Positions 26,462-34,769 of a DNA stretch of 64,000 nt are shown in pieces. How positions within the stretch are numbered: position 1 is the first letter of the stretch; the number at the start of each line of letters is the position of its first letter. The translations under genes and the position numbers were made by a program. Under the pieces are notes generated by a model. It saw only the letters and a program-made list of their open reading frames with translations. It had not been told where the DNA came from and did no database searches. Origin of the DNA: Dechloromonas sp. (GTDB lineage: Bacteria; Pseudomonadota; Gammaproteobacteria; Burkholderiales; Rhodocyclaceae); NCBI GenBank assembly GCA_011391255.1, contig JAABQV010000008.1, forward strand, positions 1-64,000. Direction: 5' to 3'.

Positions 26462-27068
26462 CTTTTTGGCTAGGGGTTCCGCCCTGCGGGGCGTCTCACT
26501 TTTTCTTGCTTCGCCAAGAAAAAGTAAGCAAAAAGAAGGCGACCCCGGGGTCGGCGCCCTGCGGGTTCCTTGCGCTACTCGAAACGCCGGGCACCCCAAG
26601 AGTGCTTCCTCCCGTTGCTTCGCAACGCTCAGGGCGCGGCTGGCTAAACTCGCCTGCGGCTCAGACAACGCCAGCCGACTGCCCCCGGCGCTTCTGCGTT
26701 GCTCAGCGCCTCTCACGGGGACCCAAAAAACGTCTCGGCGAGACGGCTCAAACAAAGAAGTAAAACCATGGCTTTATTACGGTCAACGGCAAAAAACAGG
26801 TAAAAAACATACTTTCCACCGGTTCGGCAGCGACGCCTTTCGGGTCCCCGTGGGAGACGCTGAGCAACGCAGGCTGTCCGGGGGCCTTCCGCTTGCGTTG
26901 TCTGAGCCGCAGGCGAGTTTAGCAAGCGGCCCGGACAGCCGAGTAGCGCAAGGGACCGGCGTAGCCGGCGCCGACCCCGGGGTCGCCTTTTCTTTGGCTA
27001 CTTTCTTTTGGCGAAGCAAAAGAAAGTACGCCCGCCCGCCAGGCGGAACCCCCAGCCAATCGAAGCCC
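26462..27068. repeat. Large imperfect inverted repeat between rnfC and rnfD
   Basis: The left arm (about 26462-26745) and right arm (about 26815-27068) are two diverged copies of the same ~260-280 bp element in opposite orientation. The longest exact shared piece is 27 bp (26645-26671 against 26895-26921). Other matching blocks are the GGGGTTCCGCC end, the GGCGACCCCGGGGTCGGCGCC block and CCTTGCGCTACTCG. Each arm carries an inner hairpin of the type CTTCGCCAAGAAAAA. The open frames within run through repeat sequence on both strands and are not taken as genes. This looks like a dispersed proteobacterial intergenic repeat present as a head-to-head pair. Confidence 0.8.
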
Positions 27069-27109
27069 CCAGCCCCAGCACTTAAGCACCACCCACAAGG
27101 AGCCCCCGC

Positions 27110-28204
27110 ATGACCCCGGCCACCCTGACCGCCCAGCCCGTCGCCTCGCCACACGCGCACGGCGGCAATTCGGTCTCGCGCACCATGCTCCGCGTCCAGG
27201 TCGCCCTCGTCCCGGCAACGCTCTACGGCTTCTGGCTTTTCGGCTGGCCCTCGTTTTTCCTGTGGCTGCTGACCATCCTCTCCTGCCTCGCTTTCGAAGC
27301 GCTATCTCTGAAAATGATGGGCGTCACCCAGATCAAGCGCACCTTGTTCGACGGCTCGGCGCTGCTCACCGGCTGGTTGCTGGCGATGACCCTGCCGCCT
27401 TGGGCGCCGTGGTGGGTGGCAATACTTGGCGGCTTCATCGCCATCGTCATTGGCAAGCAGGTTTTTGGTGGCGTCGGGCAAAACGTCTTTAACCCGGCGA
27501 TGGTCGCCCGCGTCGCCTTGCTGGTTTCCTTCCCGCTGCCGCTGACGCAGTGGGTTTATCCGCTACCGCTGACTTCACTGGCCGCCCCCGACTTTATCGA
27601 CGGCCTGCGTATCTTCCTGACCAGCCTGCCGCAGCCGGACGCGATGGCCAGTGCCTCGATTCTCGGCTACACCAAGACAGAACTGTCACGCGGCATTGAC
27701 TTGCTGCATTCACTGGCCGGCGATCAGGCCCCGGTGCTCTCGTGGATCGGCGCGCGTTCCGGCAGTTTTGGCGAATCGGCTTCGTTACTGATTCTCGGTG
27801 GCGGCATCTACCTGCTAGCGACCGGCGTCATCACCTGGCACACGCCGTTTGCGGTACTCGCCGGCATTGCGCTACCCGCCGCGATTGGCCATGCCGTTGA
27901 TCCCGGCCATTACCTGAGCGCCTCCGCCCACCTGCTTTCGGGCGCGGCGATGCTCGGTGCCTTCTTTATCGCGACCGATTACGTCACCTCGCCGAACACC
28001 GGCAGCGGACAAATCATCTTTGGCCTCGGCATCGGCTTTCTGACCTGGGTCATCCGCACTTACGGCGGCTACCCGGAGGGCATGGCCTTCGCCGTCTTGC
28101 TGATGAACGCGCTGACGCCGGTGATCGATCGTTTTGTCAAACCGCGAGTCCTCGGGCGTGACCGCAAGGGTAAGGCACTGGACGTACCGGAAGGAAACGC
28201 CTGA
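27110..28204 (+). CDS. rnfD: Rnf complex subunit RnfD
   Basis: This is a 364-residue integral membrane protein of the NqrB/RnfD family with about nine to ten spans. Landmarks are DGSALLTGWLLAMTLPPWAPWWVA, GGVGQNVFNPAMVARVALL and YVTSPNTGSGQIIFGLGIGFLTWVIR. Family members bind FMN covalently and form the core of ion-coupled electron transfer. The start follows AAGGAG just after the inverted repeat. The repeat puts 658 bp between rnfC and rnfD, whereas all other rnf genes are tightly packed. Confidence 0.95.
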   Translation: MTPATLTAQPVASPHAHGGNSVSRTMLRVQVALVPATLYGFWLFGWPSFFLWLLTILSCLAFEALSLKMMGVTQIKRTLFDGSALLTGWLLAMTLPPWAPWWVAILGGFIAIVIGKQVFGGVGQNVFNPAMVARVALLVSFPLPLTQWVYPLPLTSLAAPDFIDGLRIFLTSLPQPDAMASASILGYTKTELSRGIDLLHSLAGDQAPVLSWIGARSGSFGESASLLILGGGIYLLATGVITWHTPFAVLAGIALPAAIGHAVDPGHYLSASAHLLSGAAMLGAFFIATDYVTSPNTGSGQIIFGLGIGFLTWVIRTYGGYPEGMAFAVLLMNALTPVIDRFVKPRVLGRDRKGKALDVPEGNA

Positions 28205-28818
28205 TGAATCTCGAAGCCATCCGCGAAAAAATCGGCTATCAGCCGCTCCTGCTTGGCATTTTCGCCCTGCTTGCCAGTGCCGCGCTGGCGCTCGCCTCAA
28301 GCGCCACCAGTGAAGCGATCGCCGCCGCCGAAGCCAAGGATTTGCGTGACTCGCTGTCGGAAGTGCTACCGACCGGCATGGCCGACAACGATTTCCTGAA
28401 AGATACGGTCGACCTCGAAAACAAGGGCAAATCCATCACCATCTACCGCGCCCGCAAGGATGGCGTCGTCACCGCGGCGCTCTTCAAGGTTGCCGAGCGT
28501 GGCTACGCGGCCGACATTCAGGTGCTGATGGCGGTCGATAGCGAGGGTAAAACGCTCGGCGTGCGCGTCCTCAAGCACGCTGAAACGCCCGGCCTTGGCG
28601 ACAAGATCGAGATCAAGAAGGACGCCTGGATCAAGAGTTTCGATGGCAAATCGCTGACTGATCCGACACCAGAGAAATGGGGCGTCAAGAAAGACAGCGG
28701 CGTTTTTGACCAGTTTGCCGGCGCCACCATCACGCCGCGCGCCGTCGTCAAGGCGGTCAAGGGCGGGCTTGATTTCTACGCCGCGCATCGCAAGGAAATT
28801 CTCGGAGAAAAGCCATGA
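28204..28818 (+). CDS. rnfG: Rnf complex subunit RnfG (covalent FMN)
   Basis: This 204-residue protein has an N-terminal membrane helix (about 13-35) and a periplasmic FMN-binding domain. The sequence HAETPGLGDKI and the flavinylation motif AGATITPRAV are present, the Thr being the FMN attachment residue in the family. Its ATG overlaps the rnfD stop by one base. Confidence 0.95.
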   Translation: MNLEAIREKIGYQPLLLGIFALLASAALALASSATSEAIAAAEAKDLRDSLSEVLPTGMADNDFLKDTVDLENKGKSITIYRARKDGVVTAALFKVAERGYAADIQVLMAVDSEGKTLGVRVLKHAETPGLGDKIEIKKDAWIKSFDGKSLTDPTPEKWGVKKDSGVFDQFAGATITPRAVVKAVKGGLDFYAAHRKEILGEKP

Positions 28819-29486
28819 GCGAAAACTACGGCAGCATCATGAAAGACGGACTCTGGGAAAACAATGTGGTTTTCTCGCAAATGCTCGCACTGTGCCCAGC
28901 GATGGCGGTCACCACCAGCGGCACCAACGGCCTCGGCATGGGGCTGGCGTCGACCGCGGTGTTGGTCGTTTCCAACGTACTGGTTTCGATGATCCGTCAC
29001 ACCGTCAGCTCACAGGTGCGGATTCCGGTTTTTGTCGTGCTGATTGCGACCCTGGTCACTATTGTCGATATGGCGATGAATGCCTGGCTGCACGAAATGT
29101 ACAAGGTACTCGGGTTGTTTATCGCACTGATCGTCGTCAATTGCGCCATTCTTGGGCGCGCCGAAGCCTTTGCCGTCAAGAATGGCGTCGTCGCCTCGGC
29201 GGTCGATGGGCTGGCGATGGGTCTCGGCTTCACCGGCGCCCTGACCCTGATCGGCCTGATCCGCGAATTTCTCGGCTCCGGCACGCTGTTCGCGCAGGCA
29301 TCCAACCTGCTCGGCCCCTCCTTCGCCTTCCTTGAAATGAAATTACCCGGCTACGGCGGGGCGCTGCTGATGATCCTGCCACCGGGTGGCTTTGCGATTC
29401 TCGGTTTTTTGCTGGCCGGCAAGCGGGTCATGGAAAAGCGGATCAGCGAACGCGCAACGCTGCCAGCCGAAGCGAAGACCGCCTGA
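28815..29486 (+). CDS. rnfE: Rnf complex subunit RnfE
   Basis: This 223-residue membrane protein is homologous to RnfA/NqrD: DGLWENNVVFSQMLALCPAMAVTTS opens the first half-repeat with its Cys, and LIVVNCAILGRAEAFA the second. It overlaps the rnfG stop by 4 bp (ATGA). The C-terminal ~20 residues are a charged tail. Confidence 0.95.
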   Translation: MSENYGSIMKDGLWENNVVFSQMLALCPAMAVTTSGTNGLGMGLASTAVLVVSNVLVSMIRHTVSSQVRIPVFVVLIATLVTIVDMAMNAWLHEMYKVLGLFIALIVVNCAILGRAEAFAVKNGVVASAVDGLAMGLGFTGALTLIGLIREFLGSGTLFAQASNLLGPSFAFLEMKLPGYGGALLMILPPGGFAILGFLLAGKRVMEKRISERATLPAEAKTA

Positions 29487-29496
29487 GGAGATACCA

Positions 29497-29769
29497 ATGC
29501 AAATCGGCGTCGCCTATTCCGAACCCGGCCAGCAAATCTGGCTGAATATCGAAGTCCCTGACGAGTCGACCGTCAGCCAAGCCATCGAACGCTCGGGAAT
29601 TCTCAAGCAGTTTCCACATATCGACCTCGGCGCCCAGAAAGTCGGCGTCTTCGGGCGTCTGGTCAAACTCGACGCCGCGCTCAAGCCCGGTGATCGCGTC
29701 GAAATCTATCGCGCCATCATCGCCGACCCGGAAACCGTGCCGCGTAAAGACATCGGCGAAGACGACTAG
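29497..29769 (+). CDS. rnfH: RnfH family protein
   Basis: This 90-residue ubiquitin-like-fold protein has the RnfH features IGVAYSEPGQQIWLNIEVPDESTVSQAIE and VGVFGRLVKLDAALKPGDRVEIYR. Its exact role is not known; the gene closes nif-linked rnf operons. The start follows GAGGAGA, 10 bp after rnfE. Confidence 0.93.
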   Translation: MQIGVAYSEPGQQIWLNIEVPDESTVSQAIERSGILKQFPHIDLGAQKVGVFGRLVKLDAALKPGDRVEIYRAIIADPETVPRKDIGEDD

Positions 29770-29853
29770 CCCTGCGGGTAAACACCTCGCCGGCACCGCT
29801 AGCGGGCGGGTAAAATGCGCCACCAAAATTATTTAATAACCTTGAGAACAGCC

Positions 29854-31185
29854 ATGTACCGATTGCTCGCCCTGCTTGCCTTGCTGCCTGCTTCCGCCTT
29901 TGCCGCCGGTGATTTGCCGACGCTGGGCGGCATCCCGGTGGACTTCATCCTCTTCGGTCTGACCCTGCTTGGTGTCGCGCTCTTTCACCACTACACGCTA
30001 TATGTCGCGTTGACTGGCCTGGCAAGCATCAGCATTTACAAGATCATGTTCACCGGCTTCAAGACCGGCCCCGGAATCGCTGGCTTGTTCGGCCATTTCG
30101 GCCACGAATGGGTCGTTATCGCTAATCTTTTCTGTCTGCTGACCGGCTTTGCGCTACTCGCCCGGCACTTTGAAAAGAGCCACGTGCCAGTCATCCTGCC
30201 CAAGTACCTGCCGAATGACTGGAAGGGCGGCTTTGTCATGCTGATCATGGTTTTCGTGCTCTCCAGCTTCCTCGACAACATTGCTGCCGCACTGATCGGC
30301 GGCGCCATGGCTCACCAGTTGTTCAAGGGCAAGGTGCACGTCGGCTTTCTCGCCGCCATTGTCGCCGCCTCCAATGCCGGCGGCGCCGGTTCTGTGCTCG
30401 GTGATACGACTACCACGATGATGTGGATCGATGGCATCAGCCCGACCGAGGTTCTCCATGCCTACGTCGCCGCAGGTGTCGCGCTGCTCATCGTCGCCTA
30501 TTTCGGCGCCAAGCAGCAGCATGCCTACTCACCGATTATCAAAAACGCGCATGCACACACCAAGGTAGATTGGGGCCGCATTTTCATCGTTGCGACCATG
30601 CTTGTACTCGCGATGGGCACCAATATCACCGTCAATGTGAAATTCCCTGAACTGGCTGATCACTTTCCCTTCATCGGCGTTGCCGTCTGGGTGGCGATCA
30701 TTCTGACTATCCCGGTTCGTCGCCACGACTGGGAGTTGATGCCGGAAACTATCAAGGGTTCGATCTTTCTGCTCTCGCTGGTGCTCTGCGCCTCGATGAT
30801 GCCGGTTGAAGCACTGCCGCTGGCCTCATGGCAATCGGCTTTCACTCTCGGCTTTGTTTCAGCGGTTTTCGACAACATTCCGCTAACCGCGCTGGCGCTG
30901 CGTCAAGGTGGCTTCGACTGGGGCGTCCTCGCTTACGCCGTCGGCTTTGGCGGTTCGATGCTATGGTTTGGCTCTTCCGCCGGTGTTGCGCTCTCCAATA
31001 TGTATCCGGAAGCCAGATCAGCGGTCAACTGGATCCGCCACGGCTGGCACGTTGCCCTGGCCTACGTTGCTGGCTTCTTCGTCATGCTTGTCCTGATCGG
31101 CTGGAACCCATCACCGCCGCACAAGAAGGTTGCCGCACCGGTCACCGTTGAAACTCCGGCCACTGCACCAGCTCCTGCTCAATAG
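29854..31185 (+). CDS. Ion transporter of the ArsB/NhaD (citrate transporter) superfamily
   Basis: This 443-residue membrane protein begins with a hydrophobic signal-like segment and has about 11-12 spans. Two half-repeats carry related loops: SSFLDNIAAALIGGAMAHQL with ASNAGGAGSVLGDTTTTMMW, and SAVFDNIPLTALALRQGG with GGSMLWFGSSAGVA. This DN-containing inverted repeat is typical of the NhaD/ArsB/citrate-permease superfamily. The likely substrate is Na+/H+ or an organic anion, undecided. It follows rnfH by 84 bp with its own TAAAAT-like -10 possibility, and ends before a strong terminator. Confidence 0.75.
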   Translation: MYRLLALLALLPASAFAAGDLPTLGGIPVDFILFGLTLLGVALFHHYTLYVALTGLASISIYKIMFTGFKTGPGIAGLFGHFGHEWVVIANLFCLLTGFALLARHFEKSHVPVILPKYLPNDWKGGFVMLIMVFVLSSFLDNIAAALIGGAMAHQLFKGKVHVGFLAAIVAASNAGGAGSVLGDTTTTMMWIDGISPTEVLHAYVAAGVALLIVAYFGAKQQHAYSPIIKNAHAHTKVDWGRIFIVATMLVLAMGTNITVNVKFPELADHFPFIGVAVWVAIILTIPVRRHDWELMPETIKGSIFLLSLVLCASMMPVEALPLASWQSAFTLGFVSAVFDNIPLTALALRQGGFDWGVLAYAVGFGGSMLWFGSSAGVALSNMYPEARSAVNWIRHGWHVALAYVAGFFVMLVLIGWNPSPPHKKVAAPVTVETPATAPAPAQ

Positions 31186-31225
31186 CGACTGCTGCGGTCA
31201 ACCGGCAAAACCGGTCGAAAAATCC

Positions 31226-31251
31226 AAAAGGCGGCGCTTGCCGCCTTTTTT
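31226..31251 (+). terminator. Intrinsic terminator after the transporter gene
   Basis: AAAAGGCGGC, GCTT loop, then GCCGCCTTTTTT: a 10-bp stem with a T-run. It separates the rnf-side transcript from the nifE promoter. Confidence 0.9.
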
Positions 31252-31270
31252 CATTCCCCGCAGCGCCCAT

Positions 31271-31286
31271 TGTCGTCTTTGCGACA
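31271..31286 (+). promoter_or_regulatory. NifA upstream activator site for nifE
   Basis: TGTCGTCTTTGCGACA fits TGT-N10-ACA and the long form TGTCG-N5-GCGACA. It lies 43 bp before the -24 element. Confidence 0.88.
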
Positions 31287-31329
31287 TTCGCCACAGGACG
31301 ATTTTCGATATAAAACAATAAGTTAAATA

Positions 31330-31345
31330 TGGCATCCGTCTTGCT
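31330..31345 (+). promoter_or_regulatory. Sigma-54 promoter of nifE
   Basis: TGGCATCCGTCTTGCT matches TGGCAY-N5-TTGCW with correct spacing. It lies 29 bp before the nifE start codon. Confidence 0.88.
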
Positions 31346-31374
31346 CATTGCTATCCAAACCTCTGGAGAACCGC

Positions 31375-32775
31375 ATGAAAGCCAGCGAAATCCAGGCCCT
31401 GCTCGACGAGCCGGCCTGCACCCATAACACCAAGGAAAAATCCGGTTGCGCCAAACCAAAGCCGGGCGCGACGGCCGGCGGCTGCTCCTTCGACGGCGCG
31501 CAGATTGCGCTGCTGCCGATTGCCGACGTTGCCCACATTGTGCACGGCCCGATTGCCTGCGCCGGCTCCTCGTGGGACAACCGTGGCACGCGCTCAAGCG
31601 GTGTGACGCTGTACAAGATCGGCATGACCACCGACCTGTCGGAAACCGATGTCATCATGGGGCGCGGCGAGAAGCGGCTGTTCCACGCGATCAAGCAGGC
31701 CATCGACAGCTATTCACCGAAGGCCGTTTTCATCTACAACACTTGCGTCACTGCGCTGATTGGCGATGATGTTGGCGCCGTTTGTCGCGACGCCAGCGAG
31801 CGCTGGGGGACGCCAGTGGTTCCGGTCGATGCCGCCGGTTTTTACGGCACCAAGAATCTCGGCAACCGCCTGGCCGGCGAGGCGATGTTCAAGCACGTTA
31901 TCGGTACCGCCGAGCCTGAACCGGCCAAGCCGCGTGCCGACGGTCTGCCGACTTACGACGTCAATCTGATAGGCGAATACAACATTGCCGGCGAGTTCTG
32001 GCATGTTGCACCGCTCTTCGACGAACTCGGCCTGCGTATTTTGTGCACGCTCTCCGGTGACTCAAGATTCCATGAAGTGCAGACCATGCACCGCGCCGAG
32101 GTGAACATGGTGGTTTGCGCCAAGGCGCTGCTCAATGTCGCGCGCAAAATGCAGGACACTTACGGTCAACCCTTTTTTGAGGGCAGTTTTTATGGCGTTC
32201 AGGATGTCTCCAACGCCCTGCGCGATTTCGCCCGGCTGATCGACGACGCAGATCTGGCGGCGCGCACCGAGGTGGTGATCGCCCGCGAGGAAGCCAAGGC
32301 GCATGCCGCGCTCGAACCCTGGCGTGCCCGCCTGAAAGACAAGCGCGTACTGCTTTATACCGGCGGCGTCAAATCGTGGTCCATCGTCTCGGCCTTGCAG
32401 GATCTGGGTATGAAAGTGGTCGCCACCGGCACCAAGAAATCAACCGAGGAAGACAAGGCTCGCATCCGTGAATTGATGGGCGAGGAGACCAAGATGATCG
32501 ACGACGGTAGCCCGAAGGCGCTGTTGTCGACCTACCACGAGTACAAGGCCGACATCCTGATCGCCGGCGGGCGCAATCTATATACCGCGCTCAAGGCACG
32601 GATTCCCTTCCTCGACATCAATCAGGAACGCGAATTCGGCTACGCCGGATACGCCGGCATGACCGAGCTGGCCAAGCAGCTGGCACTTTCAATAGAAAGC
32701 CCGGTCTGGGCTGCCGTCAAAAAACCGGCACCATGGGCCAAACAAAGTGGGCCAGGTAGCGTTTTGGCAGCTTGA
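31375..32775 (+). CDS. nifE: FeMo-cofactor scaffold subunit NifE
   Basis: This is a 466-residue protein of the nitrogenase alpha-subunit-like family. The N-terminus has [20 protein letters not shown] and [15 protein letters not shown], with the Cys positions of the NifEN cluster site. [17 protein letters not shown] and the late [10 protein letters not shown] plus [18 protein letters not shown] follow. NifE2N2 is the scaffold on which the NifB-co precursor is matured to FeMo-co. The ATG at 31375 is behind TGGAG. nifE is complete, but its partner nifN is 5.7 kb away, separated by an insertion-associated segment. Confidence 0.96.
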   Translation: MKASEIQALLDEPACTHNTKEKSGCAKPKPGATAGGCSFDGAQIALLPIADVAHIVHGPIACAGSSWDNRGTRSSGVTLYKIGMTTDLSETDVIMGRGEKRLFHAIKQAIDSYSPKAVFIYNTCVTALIGDDVGAVCRDASERWGTPVVPVDAAGFYGTKNLGNRLAGEAMFKHVIGTAEPEPAKPRADGLPTYDVNLIGEYNIAGEFWHVAPLFDELGLRILCTLSGDSRFHEVQTMHRAEVNMVVCAKALLNVARKMQDTYGQPFFEGSFYGVQDVSNALRDFARLIDDADLAARTEVVIAREEAKAHAALEPWRARLKDKRVLLYTGGVKSWSIVSALQDLGMKVVATGTKKSTEEDKARIRELMGEETKMIDDGSPKALLSTYHEYKADILIAGGRNLYTALKARIPFLDINQEREFGYAGYAGMTELAKQLALSIESPVWAAVKKPAPWAKQSGPGSVLAA

Positions 32776-33290
32776 AAGCAGACTTCGCCAGAGTGCGCAC
32801 TCACGCCTCTCGGGTAGCATAACGTGTAGAAATCGGGACTTAATCTGACAATCCGTGTCAGATCAACTCGATAGCAACGGCTCCTGTGTGCCCTTATGTG
32901 GAGCTCCACATAATGCAGAGGGTTTTTAGACTAGCGGACGCGGCGCACGGGGCCTGAGCGGAGGCGCAGCGACGACTCCGCGTTCGGTTGGCTAAAAAGC
33001 CCTTTGGACTGAACCGACGCGCCGACGGTGACGCTATGGGGTTTGAATCAGGGAGGTGACGTCAATCAAGAGCGCGTGCGCTGTGCAAGTGCCTTCGAAA
33101 GTGGCCGGTTCGTCGGGTTTTCTACCAAACGCTGGGCATTCTTGGTGGAATTTGTGCCGTTCGATAAGCGAATGGCTGGTCGCCAGAGGGTAAGACTTTG
33201 GAATTAGCCAGGTTTGGCGCATGAAGCCCTTCCGTTTCGCGAACTGTCTCGGGGAACGTGAATTTACTGGGCGTGGCGTGATGGCATTCA
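32776..33290. other. Intergenic segment: end of the IS91-type fragment, no gene seen
   Basis: These 515 bp lie between nifE and the transposase remnant. They hold a hairpin (ATCTGACA, 5-base loop, TGTCAGAT; 32843-32863), the 20-bp palindrome at 32894-32913 and a GC-rich stretch. I see no coding signal. Confidence 0.6.
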
Positions 33291-33990
33291 TCAGTGATCG
33301 CGGGGAGGTCCACGGGGCATTGAGCCCGCCGGGAAGATTTCGATGCACACCATGTGGCCGCGACCGCACTGCGGGCAATCACGGAGCGACCTGCCGGTGA
33401 GCAGTAGATAGCGGTCGCGATAGTCAGTTGGTGCGGCGGAATGGCTGACGATGGGTTTGGGTTCGGCAAGTAATTCGCGACAGCGCGCCAGTTTGATCGC
33501 ACGATAACGGTTGGCGAGGAAGCCGTAGTGCCGAATTCGTTGCAGGCCATTCGGCAGGACATGCAGCAGGAAGCGACGGATGAACTCGGGTGTGTCGAGA
33601 TGCATGACCTTCTGCTTTGATTCGTGGCGGTAATCCTTCCAGCGAAAGCTCACTTTGCCGTCGGCAAAGTCGATCAGACGGCTGTTCGCGATCGCCACCC
33701 GATGCGTGTAACGGCCAAGATATTCGAGAACCTGCTGGGGACCGCCAAACGGTGGCTTGGCGTAAACCACCCACTCGGTCTGCCTGACCGGCACCAGATA
33801 CCGGGCAAACGCAGCAGGGGAAGAAAGGGCTTCAAGGCGATTGAAGAAGCGAAGCTCACCGGCGTCAAACGCACGCTGCAACCGTGCCAGAAACAGACGA
33901 CGGAAGAGCCGCGAGAGCACCCGTACCGGCAGGAAGAAACCGGGGCGGCAGGAAATCCAGCGCTCGCCGTCGGCACCCAGGCCTGTGCCG
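32890..33990 (-). mobile_element. Partial IS91-family element (3' side present, 5' side missing)
   Basis: It consists of the transposase remnant plus ~400 bp of non-coding end sequence with the perfect palindrome TTATGTGGAGCTCCACATAA (32894-32913), a structure expected near a terminus of rolling-circle IS91-type elements. The transposase N-terminal half and the opposite end are lost: at about 33,990 the sequence switches to part of a substrate-binding protein gene on the other strand. Both borders are estimates. Confidence 0.7.
33291..33990 (-). pseudogene. IS91-family transposase, 5'-truncated
   Basis: The frame from about GLGADGERWISCRPGFFLP to the end matches the C-terminal part of IS91/IS801-type Y2 transposases. 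It includes FFLPVRVLSRLFRR, WVVYAKPPFGGPQQVLEYLGRYTHR, KVSFRWKDYRHE and a C-terminal zinc-like CPQCGRGHM. The HUH and probably catalytic Tyr regions upstream are absent: the residues before GLGADGER do not match and come from the adjoining gene read on the wrong strand. It cannot be an active transposase. Confidence 0.8.
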
Positions 33991-34769
33991 GCAATGCAAA
34001 CTTTGCTGCCCATGGTTTTCCCGTCCTTCCGGGTATGCACAAAAAGGGCAAACCAGCCGTTGCCATCGCCTCGATTGCTGGCACCGAAGCGGCCCTTGCC
34101 ATGCTGGTACGCAGCGATCTGGCGGGCAAAATCAAACGCGTATCCGATCTCAGATTTCATAGCATTGGCGTCTCAACCGGCAGTGTGAATAGCAAGACAT
34201 ATCAGCAAATGGTCGCCGAACAGATACTCGGCGAATCCGGTGTTGCCATCAAGGAAATACGCTGGGTACCGACGGCACAAAACTGGGAGAGCATTAAAAG
34301 CGTATTGACGTCGAAATCTGCCGATGCGATTTTTTGCGAAGAACCCTTCGCCACCCGCGCAGCAGAGAGCGGCTTGGCTCGCTTCCTGTTTGAAGCAAAG
34401 GATACTAAAGCGAGCAAAGCACTGGCCAGCGGCGGCCCCTTGCGAGCCGTCATCTCAATGCGTGCCGGCACCGCACGCCAGGATGAAGAAGCGCGAGTGC
34501 TCGTCAGCATGCTGCAGCAGTCTCTGGCCTGGATGGCCAAGGCAACACCGCAGGCGATTGTTGATAAGCTCAACATCGCCGACGCCAACGAGAGGAAGGA
34601 ACTGCTGCGCGTTCTAAAACGCTATAGCGGTATCTTCAGCCACGATGCCAGCTTTTCCGCTACCGCAGTGGAGGCTAGCGCAAGATTTCTGACCGCCACC
34701 GGCGCGATTACCGACTCGGCAGCGATAGCGGAAGTGATTAATGATCGCTGGGTCGGGCGGCGTCCATGA
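33990..34769 (+). pseudogene. ABC-type substrate-binding protein (NMT1/SsuA/TauA-like), N-terminus lost to the IS91 junction
   Basis: From about ANFAAHGFPVLPG the frame is a typical periplasmic binding protein of the nitrate/sulfonate/taurine type: PAVAIASIAGTEAALAMLVRSDL, then GVSTGSVNSKTYQQMVAEQIL and DAIFCEEPFATRAAESG. About 250 residues remain of an expected ~320; signal peptide and first strands are missing, and the frame further upstream is antisense to the transposase. The 3' end overlaps the start of the GGDEF/EAL gene by 4 bp, so the two were an operon, perhaps with the binding protein as its sensor input. Confidence 0.72.

Noticed and set aside
26448-27113. A 221-codon open frame overlapping the rnfC stop
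   Set aside because: It runs through both arms of the inverted repeat and similar frames exist on the opposite strand; it is repeat sequence without a protein family.
33624-33989. N-terminal extension of the substrate-binding protein frame
   Set aside because: This part is antisense to the IS91 transposase and has no signal peptide or binding-protein sequence, so the gene is taken as truncated at about 33,990.
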